Positions 1 to 6,226 of a stretch of DNA of 6,237 nucleotides are shown piece by piece; within the stretch, counting starts at the first letter, position 1; the number at the start of each line of letters is the position of its first letter. The notes below the pieces were generated by a model. The model did no database searches and was not told the DNA's origin. It saw only the letters and a program-made list of their open reading frames with translations. The DNA comes from Treponema sp. (GTDB taxonomy: Bacteria > Spirochaetota > Spirochaetia > Treponematales > Breznakiellaceae). The position numbers and the translations under genes were made by a program. The DNA lies in contig WRNF01000123.1 of the NCBI GenBank assembly GCA_009776715.1, positions 1-6,237 of the forward strand, written 5' to 3'.

Positions 1-6
1 ATCGCA

Positions 7-36
7 CTGATATATGCCGTTTTAATAGCATATAAT
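7..36 (+). promoter_or_regulatory. Promoter-like core, repeat copy 1
   Basis: A perfect TATAAT at 31-36 is preceded, after 18 bp, by CTGATA at 7-12, which matches four of six bases of the sigma-70 -35 consensus. No extended -10 TG is present. This is the farthest copy from tig and its use is inferred only from sequence. Confidence 0.4.
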
Positions 37-40
37 TGGA

Positions 41-68
41 GATGTGCGACGTTTAAATGCCGCACATC
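41..68. promoter_or_regulatory. 28-bp imperfect palindrome between promoter copies 1 and 2
   Basis: GATGTGCG at 41-48 is the exact reverse complement of CGCACATC at 61-68. The inner bases continue the symmetry through CGTTTAAATG at 50-59, with one mismatch (49/60) and one G-T pair (51/58), centred on TTTAAA. It lies just downstream of the first TATAAT and upstream of the second -35. That position suits an operator for a dimeric regulator or a hairpin in a 5' leader. No T-tract follows, so it does not look like a terminator. It does not match the HrcA CIRCE (TTAGCACTC-N9-GAGTGCTAA) or the CtsR heptamer repeat. The function is unknown. Confidence 0.5.
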
Positions 69-71
69 GCA

Positions 72-101
72 CTGATATATGCCGTTTTAATAGCATATAA
101 T
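72..101 (+). promoter_or_regulatory. Promoter-like core, repeat copy 2
   Basis: Identical to copy 1: CTGATA at 72-77, an 18-bp spacer and TATAAT at 96-101. A transcript starting here would carry the second dyad (106-133) in its leader. Confidence 0.4.
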
Positions 102-105
102 TGGA

Positions 106-133
106 GATGTGCGACGTTTAAATGCTGCACATC
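106..133. promoter_or_regulatory. Second copy of the 28-bp palindrome
   Basis: Same dyad as at 41-68, shifted by 65 bp. The only base that differs between the repeat copies (T at 126) falls in the right arm. It changes a G-C pair to a G-T pair with position 113, which would be tolerated in an RNA hairpin but breaks perfect DNA symmetry. The dyad sits between the second and third promoter cores. There is no copy downstream of the third core. Confidence 0.5.
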
Positions 134-136
134 GCA

Positions 137-166
137 CTGATATATGCCGTTTTAATAGCATATAAT
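137..166 (+). promoter_or_regulatory. Promoter-like core, repeat copy 3 (nearest to tig)
   Basis: CTGATA at 137-142, an 18-bp spacer and TATAAT at 161-166, about 22 bp before the GTG start of tig. If used, the 5' leader would be only about 15 nt, just enough for the Shine-Dalgarno at 177-181. This is the most likely operon promoter, because the repeat ends exactly at the -10 hexamer and the next bases are AT-rich leader. Confidence 0.5.
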
Positions 167-176
167 ATTATTTTAT

Positions 177-181
177 AAGGA
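177..181 (+). promoter_or_regulatory. Ribosome binding site of tig
   Basis: AAGGA lies 7 nt before the GTG at 189. No in-frame ATG lies nearby, and the site supports GTG as the true start. Confidence 0.75.
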
Positions 182-188
182 AAAAGAA

Positions 189-1562
189 GTGGAAGTAACA
201 AAAGAAATAACTCCTCTTGAAAAATCGAATGTAAAGCTTAGCATTACCATTCCGGCAGAACAAGTGCAGTCTCAATATAACGAGATAATTAAAAAATATG
301 CAAAAAATATGCAGTTGCCGGGGTTTCGCAAAGGGAAGGTGCCCCAGAATGTGCTGGAACGAAAATATGGAGATGTTCTTAAAAAAGAAGCAATGGGAAA
401 AATTACCGAAGAAACTATAAGCAATATTTTTAAGGATGAAAATATTTCCATGTATGAAAAACCATTGCCTTATTCACAACCTCAATTAATGAATGAGCCT
501 GTTTTTGAATTTGGAAATGATTTGAACTTTACATTTATGTACGATGTTATGCCAAAAGTTATTATCAAGCAATGGAAGGGGCTTAGCGTGGAAGTTCCTT
601 ATTCAGAAATTGGCGATGAAGATATTTCTGTTGAATTGGAAGCGATTCGTAACCGCAACGGTTTTGTTCTTGATCGGGATGAAAATGCCCTTGCCCAAAA
701 AGGCGATGTGATCACCGTCAGCTATTTTGAAATAACTGAAGATGGGGAAGAATTGCCCAATACCAGGCGGGACGGTTTTACTTTTACTTTGGGGAGCGGA
801 TACAATATTTATGAATTTGATGATGATATTGCAGAAATGAAAAAAGGCGAAACAAAAGAAATAACTAAAACCTATCCGGAGGATTCAAATAAAGAAAAAA
901 AACCGCTTGCCGGAAAAACAGTAACATTGCGGATAACAGTAGATGCGATTAAAGAAAAAAAACTTCCCGATTTAGATGATGATTTTGCGCAGGATGTTGA
1001 TGAAAAATATCAAACGCTGGATGATCTAAAAAACAATATACGGGAAAAACTGGATAAGGAATTAACAAACCGTATCAAGGAATTATCGATTGAAAATCTG
1101 GTTAATGCAATTATAGATAATTCTCCGGTTATCCTTCCGGAATCCATGGTTAACACCGAGCTTAACGGAAGCCTGCGGAACTATTTAATGAAAATGGGAA
1201 TAGATAAGGACTCTTCTCTTCATATGGTAACCCAGCCCAATGAAAGCCTGAATGCCGTTAAAGAAAAGTGGCGCCCTGAAATAGAAAAATCCCTACAGGG
1301 TAACCTTATTGTAGAAACCTTAATTAAGGAGCAGGGCATTGAAGCCCTTGATGAAGAAATAGAAAATGAACTGGAATTAATTGCATCAGAAACCGGAAAA
1401 CCCCTTGAAGAGGTCAGGTCAAATTACAGCGATGAAACTACAATGGAATTACTTAAAGACCATATCAAAAAAAAGAAGGCTTACAGCATGCTTTTGGCGG
1501 AAAACACAATAATTCAGGGACAAAGAAAGAATTTTGTAGACTTAATGGAAGATAATGAGTAA
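189..1562 (+). CDS. tig: Trigger factor (ribosome-associated chaperone)
   Basis: Trigger factor docks at the ribosomal exit tunnel and shields nascent polypeptides in the cytoplasm. The 457-aa length is close to the family norm (432 in E. coli). The N-terminal ribosome-binding domain carries the signature GFRKGKVP at residues 45-52. A PPIase-like (FKBP-type) segment runs from about 171 to 254, and the helical C-terminal chaperone domain fills the rest. The FKBP segment starts conventionally (KGDVITVSYF) and keeps LGSG at 201-204. The usual FIPGFE-like stretch is replaced by NIYEFDD (206-212), and the Tyr normally found after the conserved Pro-Glu-Glu is not recognisable at 230-240. Isomerase activity may therefore be weak or absent while chaperone function remains. 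Translation starts at GTG with AAGGA 7 nt upstream. It is the first gene of the operon, 9 nt before clpP. Two A8 runs (895-902 and 955-962) sit in identical 14-mers 60 bp apart, both encoding KEKK. Confidence 0.96.
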   Translation: MEVTKEITPLEKSNVKLSITIPAEQVQSQYNEIIKKYAKNMQLPGFRKGKVPQNVLERKYGDVLKKEAMGKITEETISNIFKDENISMYEKPLPYSQPQLMNEPVFEFGNDLNFTFMYDVMPKVIIKQWKGLSVEVPYSEIGDEDISVELEAIRNRNGFVLDRDENALAQKGDVITVSYFEITEDGEELPNTRRDGFTFTLGSGYNIYEFDDDIAEMKKGETKEITKTYPEDSNKEKKPLAGKTVTLRITVDAIKEKKLPDLDDDFAQDVDEKYQTLDDLKNNIREKLDKELTNRIKELSIENLVNAIIDNSPVILPESMVNTELNGSLRNYLMKMGIDKDSSLHMVTQPNESLNAVKEKWRPEIEKSLQGNLIVETLIKEQGIEALDEEIENELELIASETGKPLEEVRSNYSDETTMELLKDHIKKKKAYSMLLAENTIIQGQRKNFVDLMEDNE

Positions 1563-1571
1563 ATTATAAGT

Positions 1572-2189
1572 ATGAATGTGCAAATGAACAATCTGGTTCC
1601 CATAGTCGTTGAGCGGACCGACTCTGGCGAACGATCCTATGATATTTATTCCAGGCTCTTAAAAGACCGCATTGTTTTTATCGACGGAGAGATAAATGAT
1701 ATCTCTGCAGATTTGGCGGTCGCCCAGCTTCTTTTTCTGGATGGCCAGGACAATGAAAAAGATATAAATTTATATATCAATTCACCGGGAGGCTCTGTTA
1801 CTGCGGGGCTTGCTATTTACGATACGATGCAGTATGTTAAGTCTGAAGTGCAGACAATATGCCTGGGCCAGGCGGCAAGCATGGCGGCATTATTGGTAGC
1901 AGGAGGAACCCCGGGCAAACGCCTGGTGCTGCCTTCATCACGAATGCTCATCCATCAGCCCTGGGGAGGGGTATCCGGACAGGCCCGCGATATTGGCATA
2001 CAGTCAAAGGAAATTATCCGTTTAAAAAAAATGACCATTGATTATTTTGCCAAACATACCGGAAAAACTGCGGAAACAATTGCGGCAGACATGGAGAGGG
2101 ATTTTTATATGTCCGCAGAAGACGCAGTACAATACGGCGTTGCGGACAGAGTGTTAGTAAAGAGGGAAGAAAATGGCGCGTCTTCGTAA
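1572..2189 (+). CDS. clpP: ATP-dependent Clp protease proteolytic subunit ClpP
   Basis: ClpP is the self-compartmentalised serine peptidase that forms a tetradecamer and degrades proteins fed in by ClpX or other Clp ATPases. The 205-aa length is normal. The triad is clear: Ser103 in GQAASMAA, His128 in MLIHQPWGG and Asp177 in MERDFYMS. The oxyanion/substrate-binding stretch [18 protein letters not shown] is intact at 70-87. The propeptide is short, as the conserved body ([10 protein letters not shown]) begins at residue 7. The start is uncertain. ATG at 1572 has no good Shine-Dalgarno (only ATAAG one base away; GGAAG is 20 nt upstream), and in-frame GTG 1578 or ATG 1584 would also keep the whole conserved domain. 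Initiation may depend on coupling to the tig stop 9 nt upstream. The gene overlaps the start of clpX, its ATPase partner, by 17 nt. Confidence 0.97.
   Translation: MNVQMNNLVPIVVERTDSGERSYDIYSRLLKDRIVFIDGEINDISADLAVAQLLFLDGQDNEKDINLYINSPGGSVTAGLAIYDTMQYVKSEVQTICLGQAASMAALLVAGGTPGKRLVLPSSRMLIHQPWGGVSGQARDIGIQSKEIIRLKKMTIDYFAKHTGKTAETIAADMERDFYMSAEDAVQYGVADRVLVKREENGASS
2162..2167 (+). promoter_or_regulatory. Ribosome binding site of clpX, inside clpP
   Basis: GAGGGA lies 5 nt before the clpX ATG at 2173, within the last codons of clpP. It fixes the clpX start and makes translational coupling of the protease subunit and its ATPase likely. Confidence 0.8.
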
Positions 2190-3426
2190 TTCCGGAATAA
2201 GTATTGAACGGATTTGCTCATTTTGCGGAAAGAGCGGTGATATGGCCAGAAGGCTTATTGCCGGGCCAAATGATGTATTTATCTGCGATGAATGTGTGGA
2301 AGTTTGTCTGAATATTCTTAATGAAGAGGATCATGAATTAACCAGCCAGTTTACCGGGGATATTCCTTTGCCAAAGGAAATTAAAACATACCTTGACCAA
2401 TTTGTTATTGGCCAAGATGCGGCAAAAAAAGCGTTGTCCGTGGCAGTGTACAATCATTATAAGAGAATTGCCAATCCCGTAAAAAACATTTCAAGCGATG
2501 TTGAAATAGAGAAATCAAACGTTCTTTTGATAGGGCCGACAGGAACAGGAAAAACGCTTCTTGCAAAAATTCTTGCAAAAAAATTAAAAGTTCCCTTTGC
2601 CATTGCCGATGCAACAACGCTTACGGAAGCCGGTTATGTAGGAGAAGATGTTGAAAATATTTTGCTAAAATTAGTGCAAAGCGCCGGCAGCAATATTCCT
2701 GCTGCCGAACGGGGCATTATATACATTGACGAAATTGACAAAATAGCCCGGAAAGGAGAAAACGTGTCAATAACCCGTGACGTTTCCGGAGAAGGAGTGC
2801 AGCAGGCACTGTTAAAAATTATAGAAGGGACCATTGCTTCGGTGCCGCCCCAAGGCGGGCGAAAACATCCTAACCAGGAAACAATCCGCATTGACACTAC
2901 CAATATTCTTTTTATCTGCGGCGGCGCTTTTGTCGGGCTGGATAAAATAATAGCGCGAAGGGTGGTGCAGCATCCAATGGGATTTGGTTCCGAAAATGCC
3001 GGCAGCGAAAAAAGCCTTAGGGAACTGTTTGATGCAATGCACCCCGATGATTTAATTCAATTTGGAATGATTCCGGAATTTGTCGGCAGGCTTCCTATTT
3101 GCGTTAGCCTTGAAGAATTAAAACGTGACGAACTTAAAAGGATAATTACCGAACCTAAAAATGCTATTGTAAAACAATATCAGGCATCGCTTGCTTATGA
3201 TAATGTAAACCTGGAATTTACCGATGATGCCATTGATGCCATTGCAGATACTGCTATTAAACAGAAAACCGGAGCCAGAGGGCTAAGGGCAATAGTGGAA
3301 AAACTTATGACCGATATTATGTATGACATTCCGTCTGTAAAAGGCAGAAAACAAGTGATAATCACCAAGGATGTGGTAAGAAAGAAAGAAGCTCCTGTTA
3401 TTCAGTTCCTTCAAAAAATTGCATAG
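2173..3426 (+). CDS. clpX: ATP-dependent Clp protease ATP-binding subunit ClpX
   Basis: ClpX is a hexameric AAA+ unfoldase that recognises tagged or adaptor-bound substrates and threads them into ClpP. The 417-aa length matches the family (424 in E. coli). The N-terminal zinc-binding domain has Cys15, Cys18, Cys38 and Cys41. The AAA+ module shows box II (VIGQDAAK, 79-85), Walker A GPTGTGKT (121-128), the GYVG pore loop (154-157), Walker B IYIDEIDK (183-190, Asp186-Glu187), an RKH pore motif (230-232), sensor-1 Asn244, the arginine finger in EFVGRLP (Arg306) and the sensor-2 GARGLR (Arg369). The ClpP-docking loop reads MGF (269-271) instead of the textbook IGF, a conservative hydrophobic change. 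ATG 2173 has a good Shine-Dalgarno and overlaps clpP by 17 nt in another frame. lon follows 8 nt after the stop. Identification is secure. Confidence 0.98.
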   Translation: MARLRNSGISIERICSFCGKSGDMARRLIAGPNDVFICDECVEVCLNILNEEDHELTSQFTGDIPLPKEIKTYLDQFVIGQDAAKKALSVAVYNHYKRIANPVKNISSDVEIEKSNVLLIGPTGTGKTLLAKILAKKLKVPFAIADATTLTEAGYVGEDVENILLKLVQSAGSNIPAAERGIIYIDEIDKIARKGENVSITRDVSGEGVQQALLKIIEGTIASVPPQGGRKHPNQETIRIDTTNILFICGGAFVGLDKIIARRVVQHPMGFGSENAGSEKSLRELFDAMHPDDLIQFGMIPEFVGRLPICVSLEELKRDELKRIITEPKNAIVKQYQASLAYDNVNLEFTDDAIDAIADTAIKQKTGARGLRAIVEKLMTDIMYDIPSVKGRKQVIITKDVVRKKEAPVIQFLQKIA

Positions 3427-3428
3427 GG
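3425..3428 (+). promoter_or_regulatory. Ribosome binding site of lon
   Basis: AGGG overlaps the clpX TAG stop and lies 6 nt before TTG 3435. The next in-frame Met codon lies at residue 90, inside the conserved Lon N domain, so TTG is the only sensible start. Confidence 0.7.
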
Positions 3429-3434
3429 CATACA

Positions 3435-5891
3435 TTGAGCCGCGACAACAGTTCCAAAAAAAGAAAAATATCCTCATTTATTTTTGGCGAAAAAAAAACT
3501 GAAAATAATTCTGCTAAAAATTTTAATGAAGAAACTTTTCCCCTTCTTCCTCTGCCTGAACTGGTGCTGTTTCCCAATACGGTGGTTCCGGTTTTTATTA
3601 CAACAAAATCCGGCATAGATGCCGTAGAAGAAGCATTGCAGCGCGATTACCGGCTGTTTGCCGTATGCATTAAAAAAACAGAGCCAGCCTCGGATGAAAA
3701 AATGTGGCTGTATGGCACTGTTGTGCGCATTGTTCAGCATCTAAGGCTTCCCGACAATTCTTTTCGCATAGTGTTTCAGGGTGAATACAGGGGAAAAATT
3801 ACCGGATCTGAAATGTATAAAAAATATTCCATTGTGACTATACAGCCGATTGATACCGGGCTTTTAAATGATCCTCCATCCCCTGAAGTTGTTGCATTAA
3901 TGCGGGCTGTACAGCGGTCTTTTGCCCAATACGCCGAATTATCAAAGAAAATCGGCTCAGAAACAATGCTTGCCGTTGACCGCAGTGAAAATCCGGAACG
4001 GCTGGCAAATCTAGTCTGCAACGCATCGCAGTTTAATGCTGAAAAGAAAATTGAATTACTGTCAATTAGCGGCACGTTTCAGCGCCTGGAAGCAATTTTG
4101 GAGAAGCTTGAGCGGGAAAATGAAATTTTCGGCATTCAGAAAAATATTTCCGGCAAAGTAAGAAGCCGTATGGACAAAAGGCAAAGGGAATATTACCTGC
4201 ATGAGCAGCTTAAAGAAATTAATAAAGAACTGGGAAACGACCGTATTGATGACGAATTTGAAGAAATAGAAAAAAAAATTACGGAAAAAAATCCTTCGCC
4301 GGAAGTGCTTGCAAAAACGGCAAAAGAAATAGGCCGCCTGCGAAAACTGCAGCCTTTTTCGCCAGAGGCAGGGGTGTTAAGGGCTTACCTTGAATGGATA
4401 GCCGATCTGCCCTGGAGCAAATGCAGCGCCGATTCATGCAATCTTGATGAAGCAAAAAAAATTCTGGACCGGGATCATTTTAGCATGAAAAAAGCAAAAG
4501 ACCGCATATTGGAATTTATTGCAGTGCGCCAGCTTCTTGCCAGCCCAGAAGCCTCGGCTGCTTCGGTAAAAGGACCGATACTTTGTTTTGTGGGACCGCC
4601 CGGTACCGGCAAAACCAGTTTAGGCAAATCTGTGGCGCGGGCTTTGGAACGGCAATTTGTGCGCATTTCGCTTGGTGGGCTAAGAGATGAAGCCGAAATT
4701 AGGGGACACAGAAAGACTTATGTCGGGGCGCTTCCGGGAAAAATAATTCAATCCATGTGCAAGGCCGGAACCATGAACCCGGTTATCCTGCTGGATGAAA
4801 TTGACAAACTGGCAAGCGATTTTCGAGGGGATCCTGCAAACGCGCTTTTGGAAGTGCTTGATCCGGAACAAAATGCTTCATTTACGGATCATTATGTAGA
4901 ATTGGCCTACGACCTGTCAAAGGTATTGTTCATTACCACCGCTAATTCACTGCACAGCATTCCCTATCCGTTATTGGACAGAATGGAAATAATTGATATT
5001 CCCGGCTACGGCGAGAATGAAAAGTTATCCATTGCAAAACAATTTTTAGTTCCAAAAGAACTTGAAGCTAACGGCCTTTCCCAATCGCATATCCGTTTTA
5101 CCGATGATGCTTTGCGGCACATCATCCGCTTTTGGACCATGGAATCGGGGGTAAGAAACCTTGAAAGAGAAATAGCCCGATGCATTAGGCGCATTGCCCG
5201 GAAAGCAGTTTCTGAAGGTTACGGACTGAACGAAAAGTTAATTAGCGCTTATAAAAAAACAATTATAAGCGGCAGTCTGGAAAAACTGCTGGGCAGGCGG
5301 AAATATAAAAATGACGTGTTTTTTAAGGAAGTCAGGGTAGGGGTAAGCTGCGGCCTTGCCTGGACAGAAACAGGGGGAGCAATACTTCCTGTTGAAAGCA
5401 CCTGTTTTGACGGAAGCGGAGAGCTGATTATGACAGGCAATCTGGGTGATGTTATGAAGGAAAGCGCCCGCATAGCGCTGTCGTATTTACGCAGCATTCA
5501 GAAAAATTACCAGTTCCAGGTGAAAAATTTTGGCAAAAGCGATTTTCATATACATGTTCCCGAAGGGGCCATTCCAAAGGACGGCCCCTCTGCAGGCATT
5601 GCAATTGCCGTTTCACTCTTTTCAACATTATGCAACAAGACTCCGCGTTCAGGTTTTGCCATGACCGGGGAACTTACCTTGACCGGCCGAGTGCTGCAAA
5701 TCGGCGGCTTAAAAGAAAAACTTCTTGCAGCCATTCGGAACAGCATTGAAACAGCGATTCTGCCCGCAGACAACCGCTCTGAATGGGAAGAACTGGATGC
5801 CGATATCCGCTCTGCCATTGCCGTTGAATTTGTTGATACCGCCTCTGATGTATTTTCCCTTCTCTTCAAAAAAAGAAAAAAATATTCATAA
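3435..5891 (+). CDS. lon: ATP-dependent Lon protease (endopeptidase La)
   Basis: Lon is a cytoplasmic hexameric AAA+ serine protease that unfolds and degrades damaged and short-lived regulatory proteins in one polypeptide. The length is 818 aa against 784 in E. coli. Residues 1-33 form a Lys-rich extension. The LON substrate-binding domain begins at FPLLPLPELVLFPNTVVP (35-52). A coiled-coil stretch (about 215-305) and the linker with LEWIADLPWSK (319-329) follow. The ATPase domain has Walker A GPPGTGKTS (387-395), a TYVG pore loop (428-431), Walker B ILLDEIDK (451-458), sensor-1 Asn504, the arginine finger Arg516 in LLDRME and sensor-2 Arg574. The peptidase domain has the Ser-Lys dyad, Ser719 in PKDGPSAG and Lys762 in GGLKEKLLAA. 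The tail FKKRKKYS is basic. It starts at TTG 8 nt after clpX and is the last gene visible in the operon. The 5' end contains an A9 run (3490-3498). Confidence 0.97.
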   Translation: MSRDNSSKKRKISSFIFGEKKTENNSAKNFNEETFPLLPLPELVLFPNTVVPVFITTKSGIDAVEEALQRDYRLFAVCIKKTEPASDEKMWLYGTVVRIVQHLRLPDNSFRIVFQGEYRGKITGSEMYKKYSIVTIQPIDTGLLNDPPSPEVVALMRAVQRSFAQYAELSKKIGSETMLAVDRSENPERLANLVCNASQFNAEKKIELLSISGTFQRLEAILEKLERENEIFGIQKNISGKVRSRMDKRQREYYLHEQLKEINKELGNDRIDDEFEEIEKKITEKNPSPEVLAKTAKEIGRLRKLQPFSPEAGVLRAYLEWIADLPWSKCSADSCNLDEAKKILDRDHFSMKKAKDRILEFIAVRQLLASPEASAASVKGPILCFVGPPGTGKTSLGKSVARALERQFVRISLGGLRDEAEIRGHRKTYVGALPGKIIQSMCKAGTMNPVILLDEIDKLASDFRGDPANALLEVLDPEQNASFTDHYVELAYDLSKVLFITTANSLHSIPYPLLDRMEIIDIPGYGENEKLSIAKQFLVPKELEANGLSQSHIRFTDDALRHIIRFWTMESGVRNLEREIARCIRRIARKAVSEGYGLNEKLISAYKKTIISGSLEKLLGRRKYKNDVFFKEVRVGVSCGLAWTETGGAILPVESTCFDGSGELIMTGNLGDVMKESARIALSYLRSIQKNYQFQVKNFGKSDFHIHVPEGAIPKDGPSAGIAIAVSLFSTLCNKTPRSGFAMTGELTLTGRVLQIGGLKEKLLAAIRNSIETAILPADNRSEWEELDADIRSAIAVEFVDTASDVFSLLFKKRKKYS

Positions 5892-5904
5892 AAAGATTTT
5901 TAGG

Positions 5905-5984
5905 CAAGCCCTCGCACTGCTCAGCAGTAAACCATCTTTTGGTAACTTATGAAGTTATAGGTAAAAGGCCACGGATTTCCACAG
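5905..5984 (+). repeat. Intergenic repeat module, copy A
   Basis: Begins CAAGCC, continues with a GCACTGCTC core, ACCATCT (5931-5937), GGTAACTT (5941-5948) and ATGAAGTTA, and ends in CCACGGATT (5969-5977) and CACAG. The same blocks occur in the same order and near-identical spacing at 6120-6200, at a 215-216-bp offset. By hand alignment the copies agree at roughly three quarters of positions with small indels. Confidence 0.75.
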
Positions 5985-6075
5985 AGGAATATAGATTTCT
6001 AAGACTGAAACCAAGAATAACCATCGGTTTTACACAGAATTTAAAAATAAATTAAAAATCCGTGTAAATCTGTGG
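5969..6075. repeat. Inverted repeat arms of the CAC-N-GATT family
   Basis: The left arm 5969-5986 and the reverse complement of the right arm 6058-6075 (CCACAGATTTACACGGAT) agree at 15 of 18 bases. The 71-nt interior includes a further similar stretch, TTTACACAGAATTT (6029-6042). The loop is too long for a typical terminator. The arrangement looks like two oppositely oriented copies of a dispersed intergenic repeat. Confidence 0.65.
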
Positions 6076-6119
6076 CTATTGCATATATGCCTTAGCGAGA
6101 GGCCAAATGAAGTTAGAGA

Positions 6120-6200
6120 CAAGCCGCTGCACTGCTCCGCTGCGAACCATCTACAAGGTAACTTTTATGAAATTAAAGAAAAGCCCACGGATTAGCACAG
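6120..6200 (+). repeat. Intergenic repeat module, copy B
   Basis: Second copy of the module at 5905-5984, with one added base before GGTAACTT (6157-6164) and small indels around ATGAAATTA (6167-6175). CCACGGATT falls at 6185-6193. It leads directly into a longer run of the CAC-N-GATT repeat than copy A does. Confidence 0.75.
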
Positions 6201-6226
6201 ATTTTCCACGGATTTACACTGATTAA
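6186..6226 (+). repeat. Four near-tandem CAC-N-GATT units, 10-11 bp period
   Basis: The units are CACGGATTAG (6186), CACAGATTTTC (6196), CACGGATTTA (6207) and CACTGATTAA (6217). The spacing is close to one DNA helical turn. Similar units occur at 5970-5999 on this strand and at 6058-6075 on the other strand. I know sequences of this kind as dispersed intergenic repeats in several bacterial phyla; this is recollection, not a search. Confidence 0.7.

Larger units (their letters stand above)
1..166. repeat. 65-bp tandem repeat array, 2.55 copies, upstream of tig
   Basis: Copies lie at 1-65, 66-130 and 131-166, with an exact 65-bp period. The two full copies differ at one base only (C at 61, T at 126). 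The third copy matches for 36 bp and diverges immediately after TATAAT. The unit length is not a multiple of three, so this is not a coding repeat. Each unit contains a promoter-like core, an inverted repeat in the promoter spacer (TATATGC at 11-17 against GCATATA at 28-34) and, in the full copies, a larger dyad. Near-identity suggests recent duplication or ongoing homogenisation. The array touches the left edge of the window, so its true copy number is unknown. Confidence 0.95.

Noticed and set aside
41..68. Rho-independent terminator of an upstream gene
   Set aside because: The stem is reasonable, but no T-run follows on either strand and the same element recurs between promoter cores.
1..166. 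CRISPR array
   Set aside because: The whole 65-bp unit repeats, with no variable spacers between copies, and there are no cas genes.
1..188. CIRCE (HrcA) or CtsR operator in front of tig
   Set aside because: No TTAGCACTC-N9-GAGTGCTAA-like sequence and no GGTCAAA-type direct repeat can be found in the region.
890..963. Programmed frameshift at the two A8 runs in tig
   Set aside because: The 14-mer at 890-903 recurs exactly at 950-963, but both encode KEKK in a continuous frame, and no downstream alternative frame or stimulatory structure is evident.
2405..3042. Minus-strand open frames of 70-89 codons inside clpX (and similar ones inside lon)
   Set aside because: They lie antisense to highly conserved coding sequence, overlap one another and show no family motif. 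They are explained by codon bias of the sense genes.
5725..5952. 75-codon frame overlapping the 3' end of lon
   Set aside because: Most of it lies inside the conserved Lon peptidase domain in another frame. It has no recognisable domain and its tail runs into repeat DNA, so it is a shadow frame.
6107..6226. Small ORF of 39 codons with ATG at 6107 and GAGAGG upstream
   Set aside because: It is made almost entirely of the repeat module and the CAC-N-GATT units. Its product (PRIST, PRIYTD stretches) is what these repeats give in that frame. The equivalent ATG in copy A (5949) hits a stop after three codons.
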